Source: Liquidambar formosana (Eukaryota; Streptophyta; Magnoliopsida; Saxifragales; Altingiaceae). Taken from it: DNA of 64,000 nucleotides. The notes under the pieces were generated by a model. That model did not search any database. It was not told the DNA's origin and was given only the letters and a program-made list of their open reading frames with translations. Shown piece by piece: positions 1-10,518 of the stretch (its first letter is position 1; every line of letters starts with the position of its first letter). A program made the position numbers and the translations under genes. The stretch covers positions 18,199,850 to 18,263,849 of the forward strand of contig CM077832.1 of NCBI GenBank assembly GCA_039720395.1, read 5' to 3'.

Positions 1-116
1 TTTATCACATGATACAACATTGATTTTGAAAGTCAATTGATTGAAAAACAAAGTGCATTTCATGCCCTCTTCACAAAGATAGCAAGTTACTTCGTAACTA
101 GCATAGCTTATGAATC

Positions 117-190
117 GTCATTTCATGTGAAGTTATCTTTATCACATGATTAGCAAGTCATTTCATGTGAAATTATCCTTATCACATGAT
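117..190 (+). repeat. Short tandem repeat, about 38-bp unit
   Basis: A unit built on TCATTTCATGTGAA followed by TTATCACATGAT occurs twice in tandem, with a degraded half copy near 1-60. It lies upstream of the antisense PMD gene. Nothing else is recognised in 1-460. Confidence 0.6.
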
Positions 191-462
191 ATGATATCAT
201 TATCATCTCCCAGAGAATTGACTTCCAAGACTTGAAAGTCAATCAATTCAACACTAAGCTCATTTCATGAGAAAGCCATTTATCATGGCCATTGCAACTC
301 CTCGTTATGCGGGCGAATACAATCACCAAGATTCAAAAATTTCATTGAAACTTGATAAACTTGAGGGCTATATTCATCCCATAACTCAAGGATTGCACAA
401 AAAGTCAATTTGGAGAAGTTTAGAGGTCGCAAGCGCGCGAAACGGGGCAAACGGGCAAAGCG

Positions 463-575
463 GGCTAGGGTGACCATCTGCCCTCAGATGGTCAACCGTC
501 CAGGGCAAGACGGCTGACCGTCCAGGGGTGGACGGTTACCCGAGCCCACCATCAAAAAATCTGGGTTTTATAAAA
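463..575 (+). promoter_or_regulatory. Palindromic GC-rich module plus TATA box of antisense PMD gene 1
   Basis: Bases 463-546 hold a GC-rich module bounded by inverted repeats (GGGTGACC on the left, GGTTACCC on the right) with GGACGGT/ACCGTCC-type units about 20 bp apart inside. About 20 bp downstream is TTTTATAAAA (567-575), a good TATA box, and the first ATG of the gene model is at 831. The same module recurs upstream of gene 2 (3772-3853), in this element's LTR (15428-15509) and, diverged, in the solo LTR (21751-21834). The core promoter role is inferred from position. Confidence 0.55.
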
Positions 576-830
576 CCCAACACTTGCATCCTCATTCCAT
601 CATTCTCCTAGCTCGAAAATTAGAGAGTTTCTCTCTCTAAACTCTCATCCTATCCTCTCCAACTCTCATTCTCTCATTCCTACTTCAAAAACATTCAATC
701 CAAACATCAAATGCACATCAAACAACAACAAATCAAGCCCATTTAGCAATCAAAACAACCAATTCACATCATCTTGTGAAATCAAACCAAATCAAACCCA
801 TTTTTCCCAAACCCAACTCCATCATCAAGG

Positions 831-3491
831 ATGTCATCAAGCAAGGACTCAAGCACCAAGTATCCATTCTATGGGGTCAAAAGCACATACAAGGCACCAC
901 TCTATGATGCTCCACAAGTTAGGGTGTTGCTTGAACCCGAGAATCATCTCTCATTCATCCATTCCCAACAAGAAGTAAGTTTACCCAACTTAACACTTTT
1001 CTTTTGAATCTTTCGATTCTTTTGATGAAATTGCATTCCCTTCTACTTCTTTTGAATACCCCTTGGGTTGTTGAGTGATATCCCTTGATTTGGCAAGGAT
1101 TGAACACACAAATTCTTTTCATTTGAAAGCTTGAAAAATGGCACCCGCCAAGTGTTCGATAAAATTCCCAAGTGAAATAAAGATGTTCAATCTTTACCAA
1201 ATCAATGTATATCAACAAGTAAACCTTCAAGTGAATAATATGCTATGATTTAGCAAGGATTGACCATAAAAATTCTTTTGTTTCAAGGCTTGGGAGGTGT
1301 CACCCACCAAGTGGTCGATAAAATGCCTAAGTGATAAAAAAGTGCTCAATCCTTGCCAAATTAAGGCACATGAACAAGTAAACTCATAAACATCCATTAG
1401 CAATTCATTTCATGAATAAAACAACTTTTTGACATCCTTTAGAAAACAATTTAAAACCAATTGCTAGTGTAGGTTTATTGTTTCTATGTTCTTTCAACTA
1501 ACTCTCAAGGTATTTTCAATGGCTATAGCCCAACTTTCAGGACATGCGCACTCGGTCCTCTGTCAAAGGACTCATTGAATGGTGGCGGAACATGGAAAAC
1601 TTCCAACCCATCACCGAAGGCTATATCGAAAAGGCCGGTTTTGGCCCATTCCTAGATTCTCTATGGAATGACCAATGTGATAGGCAAGCTTTGCTAGCCT
1701 TGTCTGAGCTATGGTGGGACACCACCAATACATTCCATTTTGGCTTCGGGGAGATGACACTAACCCCCAAGGACTTCACCATGATCACGGGCTTAAGTAT
1801 TAAGGGCAAAAGCTTGGAGTTCTATGAGGAGGCTCACACGGATGAGGATTATCTCCTAGCTTACCTTGGGATGGAAATCGAGGTAATCAAGAAAGCAGTG
1901 CGACGCACTTGGCTTTTCAACAAGTTTGCTAAGCAAAGGGAGAGCGAGGGTGCAAGCCCCGATTGTATTACAAGGGCATTCCTTCTGTACATGATCTCAT
2001 GCACATTCTTTGCTGGGACGGGCGACCTAGCCCCTTTGGGTCTTCTTGCAAGCATGGAGGATGTTGACAAGATCAGGAAGTTCAACTGGGGAGGGGCTGC
2101 TCTAGCCACCATGTACCGCACAATGTGTGACATGTCACGCGGTGTGACCAAGGACTTCGGCGGGATGCCCTTTGTTTGGGAGGTAATGCTACTTCCCTTT
2201 CATTCCTTTTTTATTTTTTCCTTATATTATCTTTCTTTTTGACTCTTTTCTCAATTTTTGACAGGTTTGGTGCTATGAGTACCTCAACCTATGTCGCCCA
2301 TCCCTTGCTAAGGAAACCATTGAATGGCCTACCCTCAAGAATTACTCCCCTAGTTATGTATCCATTCGGGCGGCGAATCGTCATGATTACGCCTTTGATA
2401 GAGCTCACCTAGCAAGCCTCACTGCTGATATGGTGAAATTCTTTCCCTATTCTTTTCCTTTTCCTTTTACTCCCAATTTCTCATTTTGGATTTTTGAACA
2501 GATTGAATGGAATCCATGGAAGATATGGGTACCAATGCTACCCAAGCGGTGCATTCCTAGCTTGATGTTGACGGGCAAGAGGGTGCTCTTGGAAGGCCTC
2601 GTGGGTAGGTATTGGTACCTAGGGGAGCGTGTCTTACGCCAAGTCATGGGTGATGTGAATGCCGCCATGGCTCCAATGCCTCTACCACTTAACATGAGGC
2701 ATGCTAACTTAATGGAGGGGGAGGAGTTGTGGGATGCCTTGAGAGGCTGGGATGCGGAGGAGTTCACTTCTCCTGACATTGCATATGACACTTTTTGTCT
2801 CTAATATCTGATGAGGCCCAAGGTGACAGGCCTCCCTCCTCAGGGGGTAAGTCTTTAACATTCTCCTAGCCTTTTCTTTTGGTAGAGACTCTATTTAATA
2901 GGTGAACACTTGCAGGGTCGACGAGCACGAGGGCATAGCTCGACAGTGGGCTCAAGAGTGGTTCCAGGCTCTGAGGAAGATGAGATGGAGGGGGATAGGT
3001 CACTACCCTTGCCTCAGCCGAATTGGTTCATTGATTTGTGCAGTGGGTCAGACTTTGTCAAGACCGCTATCACTCATCCTGCATTTGATGAGTCCCCCAG
3101 GATCGACCCAAATCGAGAACAAGTGAGTTCTCTTTATGGGTATTTCTTTCTTTCTTTGAACATTACCTTCAATTTTACCCTTATTGATTATCCTAGGTGC
3201 TTGCGGCATATGCCCAAGAGTTCATCGACCTCAGTGAGGGTTTAAGGCGTGACCTTGTGAGGATGAGCTTAGCCAAATCCATGGCGGAAGCTCGTTTGGA
3301 CGTCATGGTAAGTGTTCCACCTATTCAAAGTTCTCATATGTGGTTTTCAACCAACTCTATTCTCATACTTAGCCCCTTTGCAATGGATTTTGTATATGCA
3401 GCCACCACCGGCAATGCGCCCTCCTAGAGTACCTCGTGGGGGTCGTGACGGAGCTGGGCCGAGCCGCAAAAGAAGCTCTGGGAACCGCTGA
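831..3491 (+). pseudogene. Antisense PMD (plant mobile domain) gene 1, seven exons, one in-frame stop
   Basis: The exon model is 831-974, 1541-2182, 2265-2432, 2502-2846, 2916-3122, 3197-3307 and 3402-3491. Every intron is GT...AG and every exon joins in phase 0, giving 568 residue positions. Exons 2-4 resemble the aminotransferase-like plant mobile domain (PF10536): SELWWDTTNTFHFGFGEMTL, then a TPKDFTMITGL block, an Arg/Trp-rich middle, and a WYLGERVLRQ motif. The C-terminus is Pro/Arg/Gly-rich (exon 7) and nucleus-like. The only lesion seen is a TAA at 2802-2804 within exon 4, so this copy yields a truncated protein unless the base is a sequencing error. Known PMD proteins such as MAIN/MAIL1 act in transposon silencing and development in plants, and PMD genes are known passengers of Tat elements. 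It lies antisense to the element between integrase and the unseen 3' LTR. The role in the element's life is unknown. Confidence 0.75.
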
Positions 3492-3767
3492 GTTCATTTA
3501 CTTTCTTGTTGGGCATGTAGAAACAATGAGACAATGGCTATCTTTTTGCATTTCATACTTGTGTTTTGTAATTGCCACCTAAAACCAACTCTCTTATCCC
3601 TTAGTATGGATACTTGTTGTGCTTGTTTGAATCTATCATGATGATGTTATGGTGCCTTTCTCATGAAAATTTGAGTCAATGTGAGTTCATAGGAGTGAAA
3701 ATGGCCTAAAAAGGCCACCCGAACGCGAAAATAGGCAAAACCGGGCGAAACAAGGCAAAACAAGGCG

Positions 3768-3947
3768 GAGGCCTCGGGTGACCATCTGGCCCCGGACGGT
3801 TAGCCGTCTGGGCCTAGACGGCTGACCGTCCAGCCCCGGACGGTTACCCGAGGTCGACGCGCTTTTTCGCGATTTTTCAGGAATTTTGCGATTTTGACGG
3901 TTCTACTCCCTTTAGGACTCGAATTTGTGACCCTTTTCCTATAAAAA
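3768..3947 (+). promoter_or_regulatory. Palindromic module and TATA box of antisense gene 2
   Basis: Bases 3772-3853 carry the same GC-rich module as 463-546, with CCTCGGGTGACC at one end and GGTTACCCGAGG at the other as an inverted repeat. TATAAAAA lies at 3940-3947 and the ATG of gene 2 at 3995. Just upstream (3730-3765) are GGCAAAA/GGCGAAA repeats that also precede the copy at 463. The stretch 3492-3729 holds the 3' flank of gene 1 and nothing else recognised. Confidence 0.55.
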
Positions 3948-3994
3948 CACATGAGGGGAGCCTTCTAACTCACCTATTTTCATTGACAATAATT

Positions 3995-5281
3995 ATGGAA
4001 GCCTTGGATGGGTTCTTAAGAGGGTTTTTGGTAGTCATGGCTGCCAAAGACAAAACTGAGTTTAAGCGCTTCGGCTTGGAACCATTGCTCTCCATAAGGC
4101 ACATGAAGCTCGAGACGACCCTTCTCACTGCTGCTACATACTTCTGGGATCCTCAAATCCATGTCTTTCGATTTAATTATGAAGAATTATGCCCAACCAT
4201 GGAGGAATTCTGTGCTTTATTTGGAGTTTCGCCCGCAGGGCCATTCATTCTTCCTACACCTTGCTCTGATTACCTTGCTTCCTTCTCGGATTTTATTGGC
4301 ATTCCTCAAAGGGATGCAACGATCTTTGTCAAGGACCATATGGTGGACTTAATGAAGTTAGCAACCTCATTCTTGGCTCATGATAGCGAAGGTACTTTGA
4401 CTTTCACCCCTCAAATTCAGCGTGCACTCGTTTTCTGTTTAATTGGTCGCTTTCTCATATCCACCGGCACTCTTCAAGCCCCTGTTCAAATATGTGAGTT
4501 GATTACCCCTCTTCTCAAGCGACATAACATTATTCCCTTGGTATTAGCTGAAACCTTGAATGGTTTAGATAAAGTTCATAGCAACCCCAAAGCGCTTTTA
4601 GAAGGTAGCCCCTTTTTACTGCAAATGTGGCTACTCGAGCACTTGAATTTTCTATCTCCCACCACTATCACTCCATACAAGCCCCAGCACTTCTGTCTGC
4701 GCCGAGTTGAACTCCCTGGGCCGTTCTCTTTAAGAGATTGGTTGGGTTATTTCCACACGCTGTCATGGCGGAACATCAAATGGTACGTCTTTACATGGGG
4801 GTGTAAAGAGCAGGTACTTTTTCGAACCTCGGGGTGTGCTTTTGTCAAACTCATAGGACTGAGGTTGACTTCCTTCTATTGGGCTTCGAGAATTCTTCGC
4901 CAGATGGGCGCCATGCAAACCATACCGTCCTTAACAGGACCTTGTTGCTTTGTGGAACCTGTCGGTCCTACCATAATCAAGTGGGCGAGGACTCGCTGGC
5001 ATACAGACCTGAAATTGACTCAGATTGCCAACACTGAAGGACCTTTCGAGATGAGTAAAGAATACAAGCAATGGTTGAAGGATGATTTGGGCGAAAGGGA
5101 AACTTCTCACCGAGAAAGAATTTATGACCTTATCAAGGACACGAGATTTGGACTTTGCAGAGAAGACATTCTTGAAGCAGTGGAGGCATCCCACGGCCAT
5201 GACTCGCGAAAGAAAAGAAGACTTGATAGAGAGAGACAGAAGACAAACAAAATGACTCTGAAGAAACTCAAGAGGACTTAA
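3995..5281 (+). CDS. Antisense gene 2 of element 1: PMD/DUF7745-like protein, 428 aa
   Basis: This is a single uninterrupted ORF. I chose ATG 3995 because it is the first ATG after the TATA box at 3940; the reading frame stays open slightly upstream but with no earlier ATG. The N-terminal 100 residues carry a LETTLLTAATYFWDPQ stretch and a CPTMEEFCALFGV block, the pattern of the DUF7745/plant-mobile-like proteins found in Tat elements. A WYVFTWG motif and a conserved ILRQMG block follow. The C-terminal 40 residues are strongly basic (KKRRLDRERQ), like a nuclear localisation signal. The gene converges on pol of element 1 and ends about 300 bp from the integrase stop. It is intact although pol is broken. 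The function is unknown; DNA binding or anti-silencing would be guesses. Confidence 0.7.
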   Translation: MEALDGFLRGFLVVMAAKDKTEFKRFGLEPLLSIRHMKLETTLLTAATYFWDPQIHVFRFNYEELCPTMEEFCALFGVSPAGPFILPTPCSDYLASFSDFIGIPQRDATIFVKDHMVDLMKLATSFLAHDSEGTLTFTPQIQRALVFCLIGRFLISTGTLQAPVQICELITPLLKRHNIIPLVLAETLNGLDKVHSNPKALLEGSPFLLQMWLLEHLNFLSPTTITPYKPQHFCLRRVELPGPFSLRDWLGYFHTLSWRNIKWYVFTWGCKEQVLFRTSGCAFVKLIGLRLTSFYWASRILRQMGAMQTIPSLTGPCCFVEPVGPTIIKWARTRWHTDLKLTQIANTEGPFEMSKEYKQWLKDDLGERETSHRERIYDLIKDTRFGLCREDILEAVEASHGHDSRKKRRLDRERQKTNKMTLKKLKRT

Positions 5282-5460
5282 AGACTCAAAGAATAGAATA
5301 TCTATGGCATGTCGATAGTTCTTTTACTTAACATCAATAAATTGTTATGTCAAACAATTAGCTTCAAATGAATTGCCAATAATAATCTACTTTCGAGATT
5401 TTTTTGATTGTGTTGATTGGACCGCACCCAATGTAACTTTATGGGCTGCCTACGTATCCC

Positions 5461-5512
5461 CATTTTTCTTTTTTTTTTCTTTTTCTCTTTTTTCTTTTTT
5501 TTTTCTTTTTTG
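5461..5512 (-). other. Long polypyrimidine tract (polypurine on element strand) between integrase and antisense gene 2
   Basis: About 50 bp of almost pure T/C on the plus strand reads as a polypurine tract in the element's sense. It follows the Tat-like motif TACGTAGGCAGCC (minus strand, around 5442-5456). No LTR end lies next to it, so it is an internal tract rather than the tract adjoining the 3' LTR. Confidence 0.5.
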
Positions 5513-5588
5513 GGGAATCAGGTCCTCATAGTTCAAATGCCTTAACTTTTGCCTAGGCCGCCTTTACAGGTTTTCAACCTAGCAGGCC

Positions 5589-7496
5589 TTATACATAATA
5601 CTTCTTTAATTGATCCAAATTGGTAGGACGAGCGAACTCAATCCCGTCCAAATCCATAAGTTGAACAGCCCCTGCTGGCAATATTTCCTTGATGATGTAC
5701 GGTCCACCCCAACTCGGTTTGAACTTTCCTCGCGGATCGAAAATTGGAGCTCGAATCTCTTTCAATACTAAATCCCCTTTCTTCAAGCCTCTGTCTTTGA
5801 CATGTTTGTTGAATGCCCTTGCGACTCTTCTCTGGTACCCTTGCACATGGTAGAGAGCTCTCAATCGCCTTTCATCTAGCAATGCCAACTCGTCATAATG
5901 ACCTTTGATCCAGTCCACCTCTGCCAACTGACTTTCCACAGCAACCCTTAATGAAGGAACTTCCAATTCCACTGGCAGAACAGCCTCCATCCCATACACT
6001 AGCGCATACGGCGTAGCCCCTGTTGACGATCTGACTGACGTTCTGTACCCCCATAATGCCAATGGTAGTTTCTCATGCCAATCAGTGTACGTGTTAGCCG
6101 TTTTTTGTAATATCTTCTTGATGTTCTTGTTGGCGGCTTCCACTGCGCCGTTTGTCTGTGGACGATACGGGGATGACAAGTGATGAACGATCTTATACTT
6201 CTGCAAGAGTTCTTTGGTCTCCTTCTGGAAATGCTGACCGTTATCTGAAATGACCTCATGCGGTACCCCATATCGGTAGATAATGTTGAGCTGTATGAAT
6301 TGCGCCACCTTTTTAGCATTCAAAACTTTGAAGGAAGCTGCTTCCACCCATTTGGTAAAGTAATCGATGGCTACCAAAATGTATTCATGACCATTGGATG
6401 CCTTCGGCTTAATCTGTCCGATGATATCTATTCCCCACACTGCGAACGGCCATGGAGTTGACATGCTTGTTAAGGGCATGGAGGGCAAGTGTTGTTCGTT
6501 GGCGAAGAGCTGACACTTGTGGCACTTCTTGACGTGGGCATAACAATCCCTTTCCATTGTAGACCAGTAATACCCTAGTCTCATGATCTTCTTAGCCAAC
6601 ATGTATCCATTCATATGCGGAGCTCCCACTCCTTCATGGATTTCTTCGATGAGTTTTCTGGCTTCTTCCTCCGTGACACACAGCAAGTGGATTCCGTTGT
6701 AAGACCTCCGATATAGTTTTCCTCCATATACCACATAATGGCTTGCCAATCTCCTCAGTGTTCGCCTATCCACACGAGATGCTTCTTCCGGATATTCTCT
6801 TTCCTCGATGAGCCTTCTTATGTCATAAAACCAAGGGTGGTTATCTGTTACCTCTCCTTCTCGAATGGAACAGCAATAAACAGGTTTCTCTCTGCATTCG
6901 ATCACGAGCGGTTTCACGCTTCCTGCTTCTGGTATCTCCACTATTGAAGCTAGAGTCGCTAAGGCATCAGCGAACTGATTCTTGTTTCTCGACAAGTAAT
7001 TGAACTCGATCTCCGCGAACTCTTTGGTCAGTGCTTCCAAATAGGCATGATAGGGCAACAGCTTCTCATCGCGAGTCTTCCACTCCCCTTTTATCTGACA
7101 GATGATCAATGTTGAATCTCCGAACACCTCTAGTTCTTTTATCCCCAACTCTAACGCAGCTTCCAATGCTAGGATGCAGGCCTTATACTCTACTATGTTG
7201 TTGGTGGCTTCGAACCCCAATTTGACTGCTAAAGGCGTGAAGGCTTCTTCGGGCGAGACTAGTAGCACTCCTATGCCATAACCTCTTCTGTTTGCAGCTC
7301 CGTCGAAGTAGACTTTCCAAACCTTCTTCTTGATTTCCAGGATATCTTCGTCGGGGAACTCATCATTGAATTGGGTTGATGACGACATAGGGCAGCTTGC
7401 CAAATGGTTTGCAATGACACTTCCTTTAACGGACTTCTGCGCCAGGTACTTTATGTCGAACTCATTGAGAAGAAGCGACCAACGAGCGGTCCTGTA
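5589..7496 (-). pseudogene. Element 1 aRNH (second RNase H) and integrase region of pol
   Basis: An open frame of 604 codons (7403 to 5589), plus upstream sequence in the same frame back to a frameshift at about 7495. The first 160 residues form an archaeal-type RNase H: VYFDGAA (Asp), EYKACILALEAAL (Glu), GDSTLI (Asp) and a final NQFADAL (Asp). The integrase zinc-binding HHCC region follows (HEGVGAPH ... CHKCQ). The catalytic core comes next with WGIDIIGQ (Asp), VISDNGQHF (Asp) and PQTNGAVEAANK (Glu), so D,D,E is intact. The C-terminal part (GGPYIIKEIL) is normal. Because it lies downstream of a frameshift and an RT stop it is not expressed from a full polyprotein. Confidence 0.85.
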
Positions 7497-8991
7497 TAAT
7501 AGGATTGGTTTTTTCTAGCAAATATTTCAAAGGATCCAATCGACTTATCAACAGGACTTCGAAAGACATCATGTAATGACGGAGTTTCTGGGTAGCCCAT
7601 ACCAATGCTACGCAAGCCTTTTCTAGCGCATTGTACTTTACTTCATAATCTGTCATTTTCTTGCTCAAGTAGTAGATGGCATTTTCCTTTTTCGACCCTT
7701 CAAGGTATTGAGCTAACATGGCTCCCGTCGCGGTTTCAGTAATCGTTAAATATAACAGTAATGGTTCACCTTGCCGCGGGGGAACCAAGATTGGGGGGTT
7801 ACTCAGATACCTTTTAATGGTCTCAAAGGCTTCTTGACAATCCTCATTCCATTCCTTGGAAACGCCCTTTTTAAGTAGCTTGAAAATTGGCTCGCATACC
7901 ATGGTTAGATTGGCGATAAAACGACTTATGTATTGAACTCTCCCTAGAAAACCCCGGATCTGCTTTTCCGTTCTTGGTGGCTCCATCTCCGTGATAGCTT
8001 TTATCTTCCTTGGATCAACTTCAATTCCCCTCTGAGTGATCATGAAACCTAACAGCTTCCCTGCGGTGACTTTGAAAGCGCACTTCTGAGGATTCAGTCG
8101 GAGGTTGTACTTCTTTGCCCGTTCTAGGAATTTCTCCAATGCCGCGAAATGTCCTTCCCGGTCTACAGATTTGACTATCATGTCGTCCACATACACCTCT
8201 ACTTCTTTATGGATCATATCATGCAATAGGGTCGTAGCAGCTCTTTGGTAAGTAGCCCCGGCATTTCTTAAGCCAAAAGGCATTACCTTGTAGCAATACG
8301 TGCCCCACTGCGTGTTAAAATCCGTCTTTTCCATGTCTCAAGGCGCCATCTTTATCTGGTTGTAACCGGAGAACCCATCCATGAAGGAGAGAAGAGCATG
8401 GCCTGCCGTGCTGTCCACCAATACATCGATATGCGGTAGAGGGAAATCATCCTTTGGGCTCGCAGCATTAAGGTCGCGGAAGTCGACACACATTCGCACT
8501 TTCCCATCTTTTTTAGGCACAGGCACTATGTTAGACAGCCACTCAGGGTACTCCACAACTTGGAGAAACCCGGCATCTAATTGTTTAGTTACCTCTTCTT
8601 TTACTTTCAAAGCCCATTCTGGTTTTAATCTTCTTAATTTTTGCTTTATAGGCTTTTTAGTGGGATTAGTGGGGATGTAATGTTGCACAATATCCGGATC
8701 GATGCCAGGCATATCCTCATAAGACCATGCGAAGGCCTCTACATTGGCTTTTAAAAGTATTACCAATTTTTCTTTTTCAGCAGGTGAGAGAGTTATCCCA
8801 ATTTTAATTATCCTTGGCAATTCATCTGTCCCTAGATTGATTGATTCCAATTCATCCATGTTAGGTTCGGTAACGCCCCTTTTCCTTTGCTCGACGAGCT
8901 CCGGGGGGACGTCATTCCTAGGATCTATATCCATGCCATAGATATCCATAGAAGAGAGAAAGGAAACACTGCAAATAATGAAAAGAAGCAC
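7462..8991 (-). pseudogene. Element 1 reverse transcriptase and first RNase H, with premature stop
   Basis: Two frames in register, 8991-8338 and 8334-7462, are separated by a single TGA at 8338-8340 just after GYNQIKMAP, where Ty3 RT normally continues without a break. RT fingers and palm are clear: VCVDFRDLN-type (here MCVDFRDLNAASPKDDFPLP), MPFGLRNAGATYQR, and the catalytic YVDDMIVKS. RNase H follows (EPLLLYLTITETATGAML ... YNALEKACVALVWA). Near 7495 the frame shifts by one base and the RNase H tail is lost. The sequence 5' of the RT core (IDPRNDVPPELVEQRK, then ESINLGTDELPRIIKIG) is the usual Tat lead-in. Catalytic residues survive, so the decay is probably not ancient. Confidence 0.88.
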
Positions 8992-9133
8992 ACTTTATTG
9001 ACTGAACTAACAAAACAAAGCAAAGAAAAGAAAACACATGTGCCTCAACTAGGGAACGACTCCTAACTCCACAAGGTGGGCTAGGCGGACACACTTTATT
9101 TGAAAGGAAAGCTAAAACAAGCTACTAAGGAAC
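8969..9133 (-). other. Non-coding gap between protease and RT frames, possible intron
   Basis: The protease frame stops at 9134 and the RT frame begins past a pyrimidine-rich stretch ending TTCATTATTTGCAG (minus strand, AG at 8969-8970). This resembles a 3' splice site. Ogre elements are known to splice an intron between protease and RT. No convincing donor was found, so this is tentative. Confidence 0.35.
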
Positions 9134-10515
9134 CTACAAACTACTATCAGGTAAGTCGAGATCCTCGCCCTCAAGAACTTCTGCAATGGTACCCTCTTCA
9201 AGATACCAATTAAGGAGCGGCATGGCTGCATGGTGAATTGAAGAACACTCGAGATCTGATTCCTCTACAGCAAGAACCATATCTTGAAACATTGTAACCA
9301 TGGCTTCCGAATCCATCTGTTCTGCCCAGTCCTCACTCTTCTCTTCCCAATAGTCATCCTTGATTGCTTCATCATCAACCATTGTTGCAGTGATGGGATA
9401 CCACTCAGTGAAGAATATTTCAAACCCCGGAACTCTCGCCTTGGTTGCTTTGTCAATGGATGGTTCGGGAAATCCACAGAATAGAAAGTCCTCCCCTTCC
9501 TTAACAAAGTAACCATTCAAAGTAGGTCGGTATGGCGAGATTCGGATATCTGGCACCCTTCCTTCTGCTTTTGCTTTGACCCTTTCTCTGCTTCTCTGCA
9601 ACATCTCCATACGGTCCTTTTTAGAAGGCTCATACCCCAATCCGAAAGTATAGGTGACAATGCGGCTCTGAACGGATGCCGGTATGCCTTGCTGATGGCG
9701 TCCTAGTCCCATGCCTGGGAAGAAACTCATTTTCTTCATTATGTTCCCCACATGCAAATTGCCATGAGGGCAAAGGTCGAGAGGTATCAACTCTCTCTGT
9801 TCCGGCTCTTTCTCTATGCATTGAACATACTCGAACCCAGACAATGGTGCCCCAACGGGCTCGGGCTTGATCTCGCAAATGGGTACCCCCGACGACTTTA
9901 AGTCATAATCACCTTGAAGTGCGACGATGGCCCCTTCATAAGGGAACTTGACTTTTTGGTGCAAAGAAGAAGGGACAGCCCCTGCAGGATGAATCCAAGG
10001 TCTTCCTAACAAGAGGTTGAAGCACGACGGGACGTCCAGCACTTGGAACTCCACTCTGAATTTTGTAGGCCCATAATCAGCGGCAAAGTGACCACTCCAA
10101 TCACCTCTCTATGGGTGTTATCATAGGCTCTCACTGTTTGCCCAGATGGCATGAAGTCTATTGGATCCAACCCCAAAACGGTGGCAGTTCTGAGAGGGCA
10201 CACATTAAGAGCGGAACCATTATCGATTAGGACTGTCGGAACCCTTTTTCCCATGGTGTCGACAGTGATGCACATGGCTTGTGAATGGCTAGGTCCACTT
10301 TTAGGTAGGTCTGCCTCTGAGAACACAATGGTTGAGTTCTTCGAGGTTGGATTCACCAAGTTCACTAAATTTTCGGGAGATGTGTCAACGGGAACTTGTA
10401 TTTGGTTGAGCAACTTCAAGATTGTCTGCCTGTGCTTGTAAGAGGCCATGGGCAAACCCCATATAGTGATGTTGGCATTAGTCTTTCTCAATTGCCTAAG
10501 CACTTCGTCCTCCAC
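9134..10515 (-). pseudogene. Element 1 protease and G-patch-like region, frameshifted
   Basis: The aspartic protease active site is VLIDNGSALNVCP. The flap-side end of the domain (FNLLLGRPWIHPAGAVPSSL) sits in another frame, so a one-base frameshift lies at about 10054-10085. Downstream is a G-patch-like segment (FFPGMGLGRHQQG), commonly seen after protease in Tat elements, then an acidic linker (DDEAIKDDYWEEK). The frame is in register with gag, from which only the TAA at 10519-10521 separates it. Codon 10513-10515 is GTG, not a true start, so the region is part of a gag-pol fusion. Confidence 0.8.
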
Positions 10516-10518
10516 TTC

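Noticed and set aside
267..477. Overlapping 64-68 codon frames on both strands
   Set aside because: No homology, overlapping each other, and placed in the upstream region of the antisense PMD gene.
5440..5470. 3' LTR of element 1 starting next to the polypyrimidine tract
   Set aside because: No sequence there matches the LTR start (TGTTACACC) or any part of 13201-16214; antisense genes occupy the region instead.
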